Source of the DNA: Fen-1308 sp035319185
Lineage (GTDB): Bacteria > Nitrospirota > Thermodesulfovibrionia > Thermodesulfovibrionales > Dissulfurispiraceae
Reading direction: 5' to 3'
Length of the DNA stretch: 34,115 bases
Assembly (NCBI GenBank): GCA_035319185.1
Contig: DATHDF010000044.1
Location: 1 to 34,115 of the forward strand
A model generated the notes under the pieces. It was not told where the DNA came from, ran no database searches, and saw nothing but the letters and a program-made list of their open reading frames with translations. This document shows, piece by piece, positions 21,982 through 30,614 of this stretch (the stretch's first letter is position 1; each line of letters opens with the position of its first letter). The translations under genes were made by a program, and so were the position numbers.

Positions 21982-24606
21982 CTACTTATTTTTAACTAAA
22001 GCATAAACATATTCTAATGCACTGTCCAGCTTGTCCAACTCTTTAGTCCCGCCCTGGGCCATGTCCGGCTTGCCTCCGCCCCTGCCTCCGGCAACCGTTG
22101 CCATGTTTTTCAGAATCTCGCCGGCGCTGAATTGCTTTGTCAGGTCTTTCGTCACCATCGCAACAATTGAGGCCTGTCCATCTTTGGCAGATGCTATCAC
22201 GATGATACCGGACCCAAGACGGTCTCTGACATTGTCGGCCAGCACTCGAAGGTCTTTCTGCTCCAGGTTGTCGACCCTGCACGAAAGGACCTTAACTCCG
22301 CCGACCTCACGCACAAGATCCAGAAGCGAAGAAGAGCTGTGGGACGACAGCTTGCCTTTGAGGGCTTCGACTTCCTTTTCCCTGTCCTTCATATCGGACA
22401 CGATCTTCTCGATTCTTTCAACAGGCTTGTCGCTCTTTAGAATGTCGCCGATCTGCTTAAGCTCATCGCGCCTCAGTCTGAGATAGTCGTAGGCCGCCTT
22501 CCCGGTGAATGCCTCGATCCTTCTAATGCCGGAAGCCACGCTGCCCTCCGATACAACTGTGAATAGCCCTACGTCTCCGGTAGTCCTGCAGTGCGTTCCG
22601 CCGCACAGCTCGGCGCTAAAGCCCGGCACCTTGACGACCCTGACTGTTTCGCCGTACTTCTCGCCGAAAAGCGCTGTAACGCCTGATTTCAGCGCAGCCT
22701 GAATATCGGATGTTTCGGTATGGACCGGCTTGTTTTCTAAAATCTCGGCGTTGACTATATCTTCGATAGCGTCGAGTTCAGACTTATCGACCTGATAGAA
22801 ATGGGAGAAATCGAAACGCAGGCGTTCCGCAGAAACGTAAGATCCAGCCTGTTTTACATGCTCTCCGAGCACAGAACGTAAAGCAGCGTGCAGGATATGC
22901 GTAGCCGTATGGTTTCTGGCTACGGCCATTCTGGCGCCCTTGTCTACGACACATTTCACCTTATCCCACACCTTGAGGCTGCCGCTGTGGATAACAGCTA
23001 TATGTGCATTCAGCCCGGCTTCCTTCTTTGTATCCTTGACCTCGAACTCTGCAGTCCCGTTAAAGATGATCCCTTTGTCTCCGACCTGCCCTCCGGACTC
23101 ACCGTAAAATGGGGTCCTGTCCAGAAAGAGCTCGACCTCATCTCCGGCGGTTGCCTCTGTGACGACCTTTCCATCCCTGAGTATCGCCTTCACCACCGAT
23201 TCGGTCTCCAACGAATCATATCCCGCAAAGACCGTCTCACCTATTTCGGAAACCAACTCCCTGTATATCGAAGCTACCGCGTCCTCTTCTCCAACCCATG
23301 ACGCCCTCGCCCTTTCCCGCTGCAGCTGCATCTCGCGGCTGAAGCCGTCTTCGTCTATGTGAAGGTGGTTGTCCATCGCCATGTCACGAGCCAGATCCAG
23401 GGGAAATCCGAAAGTGTCGTACAATTTGAAAAGCTCTTCGCCGGTGATCATTTTGCCTCCGGACTGTTTCAGCTTTGCAATAATATCGTCCAGCAGGCGC
23501 ATACCCTGATCGAGGGTCCTTGTAAATCTCTCTTCCTCAAACAGCAGCACCTTTGATGATCTTTCCCTTTCCTGCACCAGTTCCGTATATACATCGCCCA
23601 TGGCGTCGGCAACTGAGCCCATCAGTTTGAAGAGAACCGGTTCTGCAAATCCGAGAAGCTTGGCATGTCTCGCCGCTCTTCGTATGATGCGCCTGAGGAC
23701 GTATCCCCTGCCGTCGTTTGAAGGCATCAGCCCGTCGGCCAGCAGAAATGATACAGCTCTCAGGTGGTCGGCAATGACCCTGATCGATATGTCCGATTCT
23801 GCGCTCTTGCCATAGGCTGTTCCGGACATTGCGCTGATCGCGGATATAATGGGGACAAACAGGTCGGTATCGAAATTATTGTGCTTGCCCTGAAGGACCG
23901 CAGCGATACGTTCAAGCCCCATACCCGTATCAATACTGGGTTTCGGGAGAGGGGTCAGCGCACCTGATTCGTCACGGTTGAACTGCATGAACACCAGGTT
24001 CCAGAGCTCAAGGAACCGGTCGCAATCGCATCCTACTTTGCAGTCAGGGCCGCCGCAACCGACTTCTTCTCCCTGGTCGATAATTATCTCGGAGCATGGC
24101 CCGCACGGCCCAGTGTCTCCCATCTGCCAGAAGTTATCCTTTGCGCCGAGTCTGACAATCCGGTCCGGAGAAATGCCCGTAAGCTCAGGCCACAGGCCCG
24201 CCGCCTCGTCGTCATCCTGATATACCGTGACCCACAATTTGTCCTTCGGCAATTTGAATCTTTCGGTCAGCAACTCCCAAGCGTAAATAATAGCGTCTCT
24301 TTTGAAATAATCGCCGAACGAGAAATTGCCCAGCATCTCGAAAAAGGTGTGATGGCGCGCCGTATGGCCTACGTTTTCGAGGTCGCTGTGCTTGCCGCCC
24401 GCCCTCATGCATTTCTGGGATGTGGTAGCCCTCGTGTATGGCCGTTTTTCCTCCCCCAGAAAGACCGTCTTGAACTGAACCATGCCGGCATTCGTAAAGA
24501 GCAGCGTCGGATCGTTCCTGGGTATAAGAGAGGAACTCCTGATTGCCTCGTGCCCCTTTGATTTAAAGAAATCAAGGAACATGTTTCTGATCTCGGAACC
24601 TTTCAT
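21982..24606 (-). CDS. alaS: Alanyl-tRNA synthetase
   Basis: The 874-aa enzyme starts MKGSEIRNMFLDFFKSKGHE and contains the class II core (GGKHSDLENVGHTARHHTFFEMLGNFSFGDYF). The editing domain has its zinc-binding motifs HTATHILHAAL and ELCGGTHC, and the C-terminal glycine-rich GGRGGGKPDMAQGG belongs to C-Ala. It charges tRNA-Ala and clears Ser/Gly mischarging. Length is normal. AGAGGA precedes the ATG closely. It sits 12 bases after the BamE-like lipoprotein gene, downstream of recA-recX, as in many bacteria. Confidence 0.98.
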   Translation of the reverse strand: MKGSEIRNMFLDFFKSKGHEAIRSSSLIPRNDPTLLFTNAGMVQFKTVFLGEEKRPYTRATTSQKCMRAGGKHSDLENVGHTARHHTFFEMLGNFSFGDYFKRDAIIYAWELLTERFKLPKDKLWVTVYQDDDEAAGLWPELTGISPDRIVRLGAKDNFWQMGDTGPCGPCSEIIIDQGEEVGCGGPDCKVGCDCDRFLELWNLVFMQFNRDESGALTPLPKPSIDTGMGLERIAAVLQGKHNNFDTDLFVPIISAISAMSGTAYGKSAESDISIRVIADHLRAVSFLLADGLMPSNDGRGYVLRRIIRRAARHAKLLGFAEPVLFKLMGSVADAMGDVYTELVQERERSSKVLLFEEERFTRTLDQGMRLLDDIIAKLKQSGGKMITGEELFKLYDTFGFPLDLARDMAMDNHLHIDEDGFSREMQLQRERARASWVGEEDAVASIYRELVSEIGETVFAGYDSLETESVVKAILRDGKVVTEATAGDEVELFLDRTPFYGESGGQVGDKGIIFNGTAEFEVKDTKKEAGLNAHIAVIHSGSLKVWDKVKCVVDKGARMAVARNHTATHILHAALRSVLGEHVKQAGSYVSAERLRFDFSHFYQVDKSELDAIEDIVNAEILENKPVHTETSDIQAALKSGVTALFGEKYGETVRVVKVPGFSAELCGGTHCRTTGDVGLFTVVSEGSVASGIRRIEAFTGKAAYDYLRLRRDELKQIGDILKSDKPVERIEKIVSDMKDREKEVEALKGKLSSHSSSSLLDLVREVGGVKVLSCRVDNLEQKDLRVLADNVRDRLGSGIIVIASAKDGQASIVAMVTKDLTKQFSAGEILKNMATVAGGRGGGKPDMAQGGTKELDKLDSALEYVYALVKNK

Positions 24607-24618
24607 ATGTCCTCTTTT

Positions 24619-24957
24619 CTACTTCACCCTTCCCGGCTCGGAGCTCACGATGGAAGTCAGTTTGCCGTCAATAAACGTAAGTCTGGTCTTGAACATCCCC
24701 ATAGTGGAGGAATATGTCCACAGCTCCTGAGGCCTTCCATCTACGGAAGTGGAGAGCCTGACCTCGTCGGGAGCGCCCCACGCATAACGCACCTGGGTCG
24801 GAGTCATTCCAGGGACTACCTCGCCCTTTATTATGTGTTCCTGTATTTCTACCGGATAATCCTTGATCTCGTCCTGAGTGTATTTAATCTGAGAAGAAGA
24901 GCAACCTATAAGCGCCAACACTGCAAGACACGATGCAACCAGCAACATTTTCATCAT
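24619..24957 (-). CDS. BamE/SmpA-like small lipoprotein
   Basis: The 112-aa protein has a lipoprotein signal peptide with lipobox LIGC and a SmpA/OmlA-like fold: the segment VVPGMTPTQVRYAWGAPDEVRL followed by ELWTYS and a beta-rich end is the typical BamE pattern. It may sit in the outer membrane, perhaps in the Bam complex, but small BamE-fold lipoproteins have varied roles and this one is not certain to be BamE. GGAGG lies 8 bases before the first of two adjacent ATG codons. It lies between recX and alaS in the same direction. Confidence 0.82.
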   Translation of the reverse strand: MMKMLLVASCLAVLALIGCSSSQIKYTQDEIKDYPVEIQEHIIKGEVVPGMTPTQVRYAWGAPDEVRLSTSVDGRPQELWTYSSTMGMFKTRLTFIDGKLTSIVSSEPGRVK

Positions 24958-24982
24958 ATTGTCATCCTCCTGTCCGATGTGA

Positions 24983-25465
24983 TTATTCCTGATACATTTC
25001 CTCTGAGTCGAAATGCGACTTCAGGGCTCGTGCTATAACAGCCGCAGAAAATCCTTTTCTCGCAAGCGCCGCCCAGAGCCTTCTTTTTATCTCACGAGGT
25101 TCAAGTCCGCGCAGTTTACCCATCTTTTTGTCGACAAAAGCCCGAGCCGCCTCCTGATAATCGTCATCATCTCCAGCGACCCGCTCGATTATTTCACGAG
25201 GGATGCCCCTCATCAGCATATAATGCAGGACGCCGCTCCTGCCCAGATGCTTTTGCTCAACAGCCGTCTTCTTTAGCGACTCCGCAAATCTGGTGTCGTC
25301 TATGAATCCCCTGTCCTTCAGATAAATGCCGACCTCTCTGCCGGTGTCTTCAGAGAAACCCTTTTTCTTTAGCCTCTGGATGATCTCGTTTTCGCTCCTG
25401 TCGCGGTACCGGAGCAGGAGAAACGCATACTGCAAGGCTTTCTGATAATCGTCAACTCTCTTCAA
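24983..25465 (-). CDS. recX: Recombination regulator RecX
   Basis: The 160-aa protein is built of three-helix RecX repeats: YAFLLLRYRDRSENEIIQRLKKKGF, IDDTRFAESLKK and RRLWAALARKGFSAAVIARAL. RecX binds RecA filaments and usually limits their growth. It starts 41 bases after the recA stop, the standard arrangement, and no clear terminator is seen between them. An acidic run (GDDDD) interrupts the middle. Its C-terminus is normal for short RecX proteins. Confidence 0.95.
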   Translation of the reverse strand: MKRVDDYQKALQYAFLLLRYRDRSENEIIQRLKKKGFSEDTGREVGIYLKDRGFIDDTRFAESLKKTAVEQKHLGRSGVLHYMLMRGIPREIIERVAGDDDDYQEAARAFVDKKMGKLRGLEPREIKRRLWAALARKGFSAAVIARALKSHFDSEEMYQE

Positions 25466-25506
25466 CTGTCAGCCCCGAGTCAGCGAAGTCGACTTTCAAT
25501 TCAGCT

Positions 25507-26529
25507 CTATTTTGGTTTCGACTCGGATGCGGCCCCGGTCTTAATGCCGCAAAGCTCAATGATTTTCTGCTCTATCTCACGCGCCGTGTCAGGATTGTTT
25601 TTCAGAAATTCCCTGACATTCTCCCTGCCCTGCCCGATCCTGTTGCCTGCATAGCTGTACCATGCGCCCGACTTTTCGACGATATTCTTCTCGACGCCGA
25701 GATCGATTATCTCGCCGACCCTTGATATCCCTTCGTTAAAATATATGTCGAACTCGGCCTGCCTGAACGGAGGCGCCACCTTGTTTTTCACGATCTTAAC
25801 CCTAACCCTTCCGCCGATAGTTTCCTGGCCGTCCTTGAGATTGTCGATCTTCCTTATGTCAAGCCTCATCGAAGAATAGAACTTGAGGGCCGTTCCTCCG
25901 GTGGTTGTTTCAGGGTTGCCGAACATGACGCCGATCTTCATCCTTATCTGATTGATGAAGATGACCGTCGTAAGCGATTTCGATATCGCAGCCGTCAGCT
26001 TTCTGAGGGCCTGGCTCATAAGCCTCGCCTGCAAACCCATATGCGCATCTCCCATCTCGCCTTCTATTTCTGCTTTGGGCACAAGAGCGGCAACCGAATC
26101 GACGACGACGATGTCTATGGCCCCGCTTCTGACCAGGGTTTCTGCCACCTCCAGGGCCTGTTCTCCGGTATCGGGCTGTGACACCAGAAGGTCCTCGATA
26201 TTGACGCCCAACTTCGCAGCATAATTGACGTCCAGCGCGTGTTCAGCATCGATGAAGGCGGCCACACCACCAGCCTTCTGCGCTTGGGCAATGGCATTCA
26301 GAGCAAGCGTAGTCTTGCCCGAAGATTCGGGACCGTATATTTCGACTACCCTGCCTCTCGGGAATCCGCCTATTCCCGTTGCTATATCAAGCGTAAGGGA
26401 ACCAGTCGGCACCGCCTGAATGCCTTCGGCCACCTCACCCGAGCCCAGGCGCATGATGGAGCCCTTTCCGAAGCTCCGCTCGATCTGGGAAATAGCCATT
26501 TCCAGGGCTTTGAGTTTGTCCTTGTTCAT
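25507..26529 (-). CDS. recA: Recombinase RecA
   Basis: The 340-aa RecA has Walker A GPESSGKT (residues 66-73), the AFIDAEHALD strand, LLVSQPDTGEQ, loop L1 EIEGEMGDAHMG and loop L2 NQIRMKIGVMFGNPETTTGG. No intein is present. It pairs homologous DNA and triggers SOS cleavage. AAGGAGGA precedes the ATG. The gene follows thpR by only 12 bases, so it is transcribed from upstream or from a promoter inside thpR. I found no SOS-box-like palindrome in that gap or upstream of pgpA. Confidence 0.99.
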   Translation of the reverse strand: MNKDKLKALEMAISQIERSFGKGSIMRLGSGEVAEGIQAVPTGSLTLDIATGIGGFPRGRVVEIYGPESSGKTTLALNAIAQAQKAGGVAAFIDAEHALDVNYAAKLGVNIEDLLVSQPDTGEQALEVAETLVRSGAIDIVVVDSVAALVPKAEIEGEMGDAHMGLQARLMSQALRKLTAAISKSLTTVIFINQIRMKIGVMFGNPETTTGGTALKFYSSMRLDIRKIDNLKDGQETIGGRVRVKIVKNKVAPPFRQAEFDIYFNEGISRVGEIIDLGVEKNIVEKSGAWYSYAGNRIGQGRENVREFLKNNPDTAREIEQKIIELCGIKTGAASESKPK

Positions 26530-26541
26530 ATATATTCCTCC

Positions 26542-27108
26542 TTATGGATTATCTTCGCCAAGCTTGCATGCGACTATCTTTGAATACTCTGCTCCTGAAG
26601 GTTTCAGTGTGCTCTTCATCAGCAGGATTTCACGCACCTCTATAGTACCAAAAAAGGTCTCCTTATATGTAGCCAGCACCTTCATGACAGGATCGATGCC
26701 GCGCATTCCTTTAACCCTTCCGACTGTAAGATGCGGAGAAAAACGCCTGCGTTCACGCTGGAATCCGATTTCGGCGAGTGACCCCTCTATGTCTTCATAC
26801 AATGCTGCAAGCTGTCCGGAGCTGCCGAGCCCGACCCAGAGCACATTGGGGTCGCGCAGACTCGGAAATGCCCCGGCGCCTCGCACATCTACAGTAAAAG
26901 GCCTGTGTATCTTTCCGATTAACGCCAGTCTGCGACCAATCTTGCGAACAATGTCGTCGGGCACCTCTCCGAGAAACTTCAATGTCAGATGGACATTTGC
27001 AGGCTGCACCCACCTGATCCCGCCTGAGTCGGAGGCCATTCGGCTTATAACGTCCCGCAATGCCGCCCTGAGTAGTTCCGGAATGTCTATAGCTATAAAG
27101 GACCTCAT
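26542..27108 (-). CDS. thpR: RNA 2',3'-cyclic phosphodiesterase (ThpR/LigT)
   Basis: The 188-aa 2H-phosphoesterase has two HxT motifs: HLTLKFLG (H40, T42) and HLTVGRVKG (H126, T128). It opens 2',3'-cyclic phosphates on RNA ends, and homologues can ligate tRNA halves in vitro; the physiological role is not settled. It lies between pgpA (11-base gap) and recA (12-base gap), a common arrangement in which cinA is often also present; cinA is missing here. The ribosome site is weak. Confidence 0.94.
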   Translation of the reverse strand: MRSFIAIDIPELLRAALRDVISRMASDSGGIRWVQPANVHLTLKFLGEVPDDIVRKIGRRLALIGKIHRPFTVDVRGAGAFPSLRDPNVLWVGLGSSGQLAALYEDIEGSLAEIGFQRERRRFSPHLTVGRVKGMRGIDPVMKVLATYKETFFGTIEVREILLMKSTLKPSGAEYSKIVACKLGEDNP

Positions 27109-27119
27109 GATTATTCAGT

Positions 27120-27572
27120 CTAAAGAAGATCGGCCAGACGAACAACCTGCAGCACAATATTTGCTATTACTCCCGCGACGACATCGTCCAGCATTATGCC
27201 GGCCCCACCGCCAATATTTTCCATCATGCGTATCGGCGGCGGCTTGAGGATATCGAGAACACGGAACAGAATAAAGGCTGCTACCATATATGCCGGGGTG
27301 AGAGGTAAAAATATGATTGAGCAGAGATATCCGACGAATTCATCGAACACTATATGCCTGCAGTCCTTTTGCCCGAAGGCCTTTTCAGCGATACCGGAAA
27401 CCTTGATGCCTGCGAGCAGAGAGACAACCAATATAACGGACTGACACGCCTGCGACGGTCTGAGCAACCATATAAAGATCACCGCTGCAAGAGTGCCGAA
27501 TGTCCCCGGCGCAAAGGGGATCAAGCCCACATAAAAAACGGTCGCAACAGCCTTTGAAAGAGTATCTTTCAT
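27120..27572 (-). CDS. pgpA: Phosphatidylglycerophosphatase A
   Basis: The 150-aa membrane protein has the PgpA motifs: PFAPGTFGTLAA at the N-terminus, FDEFVGYL, RVLDILKPPPI and GAGIMLDDVVAGV. It removes phosphate from phosphatidylglycerophosphate to give phosphatidylglycerol. Several hydrophobic stretches fit a membrane enzyme. It heads the long minus-strand run pgpA-thpR-recA-recX. There is no clear ribosome site; TAGAAT (27586-27581) lies 8 bases before the ATG, so the message may have almost no leader. Confidence 0.94.
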   Translation of the reverse strand: MKDTLSKAVATVFYVGLIPFAPGTFGTLAAVIFIWLLRPSQACQSVILVVSLLAGIKVSGIAEKAFGQKDCRHIVFDEFVGYLCSIIFLPLTPAYMVAAFILFRVLDILKPPPIRMMENIGGGAGIMLDDVVAGVIANIVLQVVRLADLL

Positions 27573-27599
27573 CGGCTAATATTCTATCATACTTCCTTT

Positions 27600-27616
27600 A
27601 CGCCGGATTCCGGCGT
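27600..27616. promoter_or_regulatory. Small perfect inverted repeat between divergent pgpA and Nudix genes
   Basis: ACGCCGG (27600-27606), ATT, CCGGCGT (27610-27616): a 7-bp palindrome in the middle of the 60-bp divergent intergenic region, with possible -10 elements on both sides. It could be an operator acting on both genes; it is short enough to be chance. Confidence 0.25.
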
Positions 27617-27632
27617 TTGATATTGTATAGGC

Positions 27633-28139
27633 ATGGATGATGAGCTGCTGGAGATAGTGACCCCTGAAGGATCTGTCATCTCTGTCCGGCGCCGTTCTGA
27701 GGTTCACGGCAACCCCTCCCTATTGCATAAAGTTGTGCATGTTCTTGTTTTCAATGACAGAGGCCAGCTCCTGCTTCAGAAGCGATCTATGAGCAAAGAT
27801 GTAGAGCCGGGCAAGTGGGACACATCTGTGGGAGGCCATGTCTCACCCCGAGAAGACCTGATAGCGGCAGCAGCCAGGGAGATGAAGGAAGAACTTGGAA
27901 TCGAGGCAGCTGATATCGTACCGTTGTATTCGCACTCTTACTCAGATAAGCAGGAAAGCGAGCTGGTGTTCACCTACAAAGCCGGACACAATGGACCGTT
28001 TTCCTTTAACCAACTGGAAATTGAAGAGATTGCGTTCTGGAATATCGATGAGATCAGGCAGACCCTTGGCAGTGGCGCCCTCAGCAGTCATTTCGAAGCC
28101 GAGTTTCGGAAATATCTTTCATCTGAACCAACCCTGTGA
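27633..28139 (+). CDS. Nudix hydrolase (YfcD/IDI-like)
   Basis: The 168-aa protein has a perfect Nudix box, G68-x5-E74-x7-R82-E-x2-E86-E87-x-G89, which binds the metal and hydrolyses a nucleoside or other diphosphate. The surrounding pattern (KVVHVLVFNDRGQLLLQKRS, PGKWDTSVGGHV) is that of the YfcD group, often labelled isopentenyl-diphosphate isomerase-like. True IDI activity is unlikely to be read from this alone. It is a single gene, divergent from pgpA and convergent with an ABC permease. It lacks a Shine-Dalgarno sequence; TATTGT lies 6 bases before the ATG. Confidence 0.9.
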   Translation: MDDELLEIVTPEGSVISVRRRSEVHGNPSLLHKVVHVLVFNDRGQLLLQKRSMSKDVEPGKWDTSVGGHVSPREDLIAAAAREMKEELGIEAADIVPLYSHSYSDKQESELVFTYKAGHNGPFSFNQLEIEEIAFWNIDEIRQTLGSGALSSHFEAEFRKYLSSEPTL

Positions 28140-28171
28140 TAAGCGCTGCAGCGCGCGACTTTGCCTGCCGG

Positions 28172-28921
28172 CTATTCGCTGTAATTCCTTATCAGGTATG
28201 TCCCGTAAGCGAAGAAGACCGCCGCATACAGCACGAGAACGCCCAGAGAAATAACCGCCGCTGAATCGAAAACCGCCTTCCTTATGAGGATATTGGTATG
28301 GGTCAACGGCACCATGTACATCAGATATTTGGCTGCCGCAGGCATACGGTCAACAGGAAAGAAAGTCCCGCTGAAAAACGCCATCGGCATGATGAAAAAG
28401 TTCGTATAAGTTGCAGTGTCCTCATGCGACTTTGAAATCATGCCGGTGATTACGCCAAGGCTCGAAAAAAGAAGACAGTTAATAAACAGCGCAACAATAA
28501 ACGGAAAAGTTATGAATTTCACCGACGATGCTATTATGCCCACTGCGACTATGAGAATTGAGGCGAAGAGCCCTTTCACCATGCCGGCCATGACCTCGCC
28601 TATCATGATGGACGATGACCTTATCGGAGCCTGGACAAAGACCTGGAAGGTCTTGAAATAGATCCTGTTCAAATTCAGGGCGCTCGATACCCAGTTGTAA
28701 GAGTTGTTCATCGAACTCATGGCCACAAGACCCGGGATGAGAAAAGACAGGTAGTCTCCGGTGCCGATTCGAACGCTCCTGCCAAGACCGAAGCCAAATA
28801 CGATAAGGTAGATAATCGGCACGACCATCGCCGAAAAAAGATAGCCAAGCCTCAGCAGCTTTCTCTTGAACAGCAGCATCTCCCTCAGGAATATCGGGTA
28901 CCACCCTGGTGTCTGAATCAT
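28172..28921 (-). CDS. ABC-2 type exporter permease
   Basis: The 249-aa protein has about six hydrophobic helices and the ABC-2 pattern (LREMLLFKRKLLRLGYLFSAMVVPIIYLIVFGFGLG at the N-terminus, MPMAFFSGTFFPVDRMP before the last helices). It is the membrane half of an exporter whose ATPase is encoded just upstream (4-base overlap). Substrates of such DrrB/CcmB-like pairs include drugs, lipids and polysaccharides; none can be assigned. It is the last gene of the minus-strand run that starts with zur. Confidence 0.92.
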   Translation of the reverse strand: MIQTPGWYPIFLREMLLFKRKLLRLGYLFSAMVVPIIYLIVFGFGLGRSVRIGTGDYLSFLIPGLVAMSSMNNSYNWVSSALNLNRIYFKTFQVFVQAPIRSSSIMIGEVMAGMVKGLFASILIVAVGIIASSVKFITFPFIVALFINCLLFSSLGVITGMISKSHEDTATYTNFFIMPMAFFSGTFFPVDRMPAAAKYLMYMVPLTHTNILIRKAVFDSAAVISLGVLVLYAAVFFAYGTYLIRNYSE

Positions 28922-29751
28922 TCTATGCGCTCTCCGGTCAGTTTGATGAAGACGTCCTCCAGGTTTGTCTTTCTTACAGTGACCCCGTCAGACAAGCCCC
29001 TGGCCGTCTCATGCGCCGCCTCTCGCGTCCTGCAGATGTGCTGCACCAGCTTTCCCTGCGGATCAATAAACTCAGCGACATATTCTCCAACGCTCGCTTT
29101 CAAACGTGCCGGCGTATCGAGAGCGACCAGGCTACCCTTTGACAGAATGCCGACCCGGTCGCAAAGGGCCTCGGCCTCTTCTATATAATGGGTCGTAAGG
29201 ACGACCGTCCTGCCTTCAATCTTTGTCTTTCTGATGACGTCCCACATCTGCCTCCTGATCTGCGGATCGAGACCGATGGACGGTTCATCCAGAAAAAGCA
29301 CCTTCGGTTCAGGAAGTAACGCACGCGCCAGCAAAAGCCTGCGCTGCATTCCTCCCGAAAAATGATGCGCCAGTGAATCGCGTCTGTCCCAAAGTCCTAC
29401 TATTCTGAGGGCCTCACCGATCTTGGCCCTGCGGCCCTCTACGTTGTGAAAAATGGAATAGATATAGAGGTTTTCGAACGCCGTCAGCTCCCTGTCGAGA
29501 TTGTTCTCCTGGGGGACAACGCCGATCAGCCTTTTGACCTGCAAGGGGGCCGCCATCACATCAACTCCACCTATGCTGCAGCTTCCCCTGCTCGGCCTGG
29601 AGAGTGTTGTCAGCATTTTTATGATGGTCGTCTTTCCCGCCCCGTTCGGTCCAAGAAGTCCGAATACCTCTCCATCCATGATTTCAAAGGACACACCCTT
29701 CACTGCAATGACCCTGCCGTAGGCTTTCGAAAGATTTTCCACTTTTACCAT
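28918..29751 (-). CDS. ABC exporter ATP-binding protein (DrrA/CcmA type)
   Basis: The 277-aa ATPase has Walker A GPNGAGKT (34-41), Q-loop VVPQENN, signature FSGGMQRR, Walker B VLFLDEPSIGLDP and the switch His in TTHYIEEAEALCDR. A C-terminal DrrA-type extension follows. It energises the permease encoded by the overlapping downstream gene. The start lies only 20 bases after znuB, so it may be read from the zinc operon. Confidence 0.94.
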   Translation of the reverse strand: MVKVENLSKAYGRVIAVKGVSFEIMDGEVFGLLGPNGAGKTTIIKMLTTLSRPSRGSCSIGGVDVMAAPLQVKRLIGVVPQENNLDRELTAFENLYIYSIFHNVEGRRAKIGEALRIVGLWDRRDSLAHHFSGGMQRRLLLARALLPEPKVLFLDEPSIGLDPQIRRQMWDVIRKTKIEGRTVVLTTHYIEEAEALCDRVGILSKGSLVALDTPARLKASVGEYVAEFIDPQGKLVQHICRTREAAHETARGLSDGVTVRKTNLEDVFIKLTGERIE

Positions 29752-29771
29752 GATAGTTTTCCCGATCTGAT

Positions 29772-30596
29772 TCAGGTCCGCCCGCGACTCCGGACCCTTT
29801 TAAAAATAAATGCCGTAGTCAAAAAAAATGCGTTTGCCAGAACGATCGTCGCTCCGGTCGGCAGATTAAAAAACAGCGAAAGCATTATGCCGAGCATGAC
29901 GGAAGCGAGAGAAACCGCGCCTGCGGCCATAAGCGAATATTTGAAGCTGCCTGCAATCTGGAATGCAGTGACGGCCGGAAATATAAGCAGGGCAGAGGTC
30001 AGCATAATGCCTACCACTTTCATGGTTAGAACGACCGTTATCGAAGTAAACAGCACGATCATCGTGTTCAGCTTTTGCGTGTTGATTCCGCCGGCTTTGG
30101 CGAATTCTTCGTCGAAGGTGATCGAAAAAATGTCGTGGTAGTTGAAAACAATTACAACCAGAACGATTAACGACAAAATGACCGACGTGTAAACCTCCTC
30201 GACGCTTATCGAAAGGATGTTGCCGAACAGATAGCTGAAGAGGTCTATATTGAAACCGCCTGCAATGCTTGCAATCATGACACCACCAGCTATCCCGAGC
30301 GCAGACAATATTCCGATTGCGGCATCTCCGAAAATGCGCGCCCTCTCCATCAGCTTTAAAATCCCAACCGAGCTTGCCATGACAACAGGCAGCGAAACAT
30401 ATACTGGATATGTTCCGAACAGCAGTCCCAGTGCGACGCTACCGAAGGTGACATGCGCCAGGCCGTCACCAATAAGCGACAGTCTTCTAAGCACAAGCAG
30501 CACTCCCAGCGTGGAGCAGAGCAGCGATATGAAGGCGCCCGCTGCGATCGCTCTTTGTATGAATCCATATTGCAGATATTCGGCTATAGACATCAT
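29772..30596 (-). CDS. znuB: Zinc/manganese ABC transporter permease (ZnuB-like)
   Basis: The 274-aa ABC-3 family permease has multiple transmembrane helices and conserved LRRLSLIGDGLAHVTFGSVALG near residue 40. It forms the channel for metal entry with the ZnuC-like ATPase (18-base gap upstream) and the ZnuA-like binding protein. Zinc is the likeliest metal because the operon carries a zur-like regulator and the binding protein has a His-rich loop, but manganese cannot be excluded from the permease alone. Confidence 0.92.
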   Translation of the reverse strand: MMSIAEYLQYGFIQRAIAAGAFISLLCSTLGVLLVLRRLSLIGDGLAHVTFGSVALGLLFGTYPVYVSLPVVMASSVGILKLMERARIFGDAAIGILSALGIAGGVMIASIAGGFNIDLFSYLFGNILSISVEEVYTSVILSLIVLVVIVFNYHDIFSITFDEEFAKAGGINTQKLNTMIVLFTSITVVLTMKVVGIMLTSALLIFPAVTAFQIAGSFKYSLMAAGAVSLASVMLGIMLSLFFNLPTGATIVLANAFFLTTAFIFKRVRSRGRT

Positions 30597-30614
30597 TCTT
30601 CCCGATAGAGATTA

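Noticed and set aside
26420..27247. 275-codon plus-strand ORF across recA, thpR and pgpA
   Set aside because: It spans three well-supported minus-strand genes and shows no domain.
28143..28154. 12-bp GC-rich palindrome between the Nudix and ABC permease genes, considered as terminator
   Set aside because: No hairpin loop of useful size and no T-tract; could be chance.
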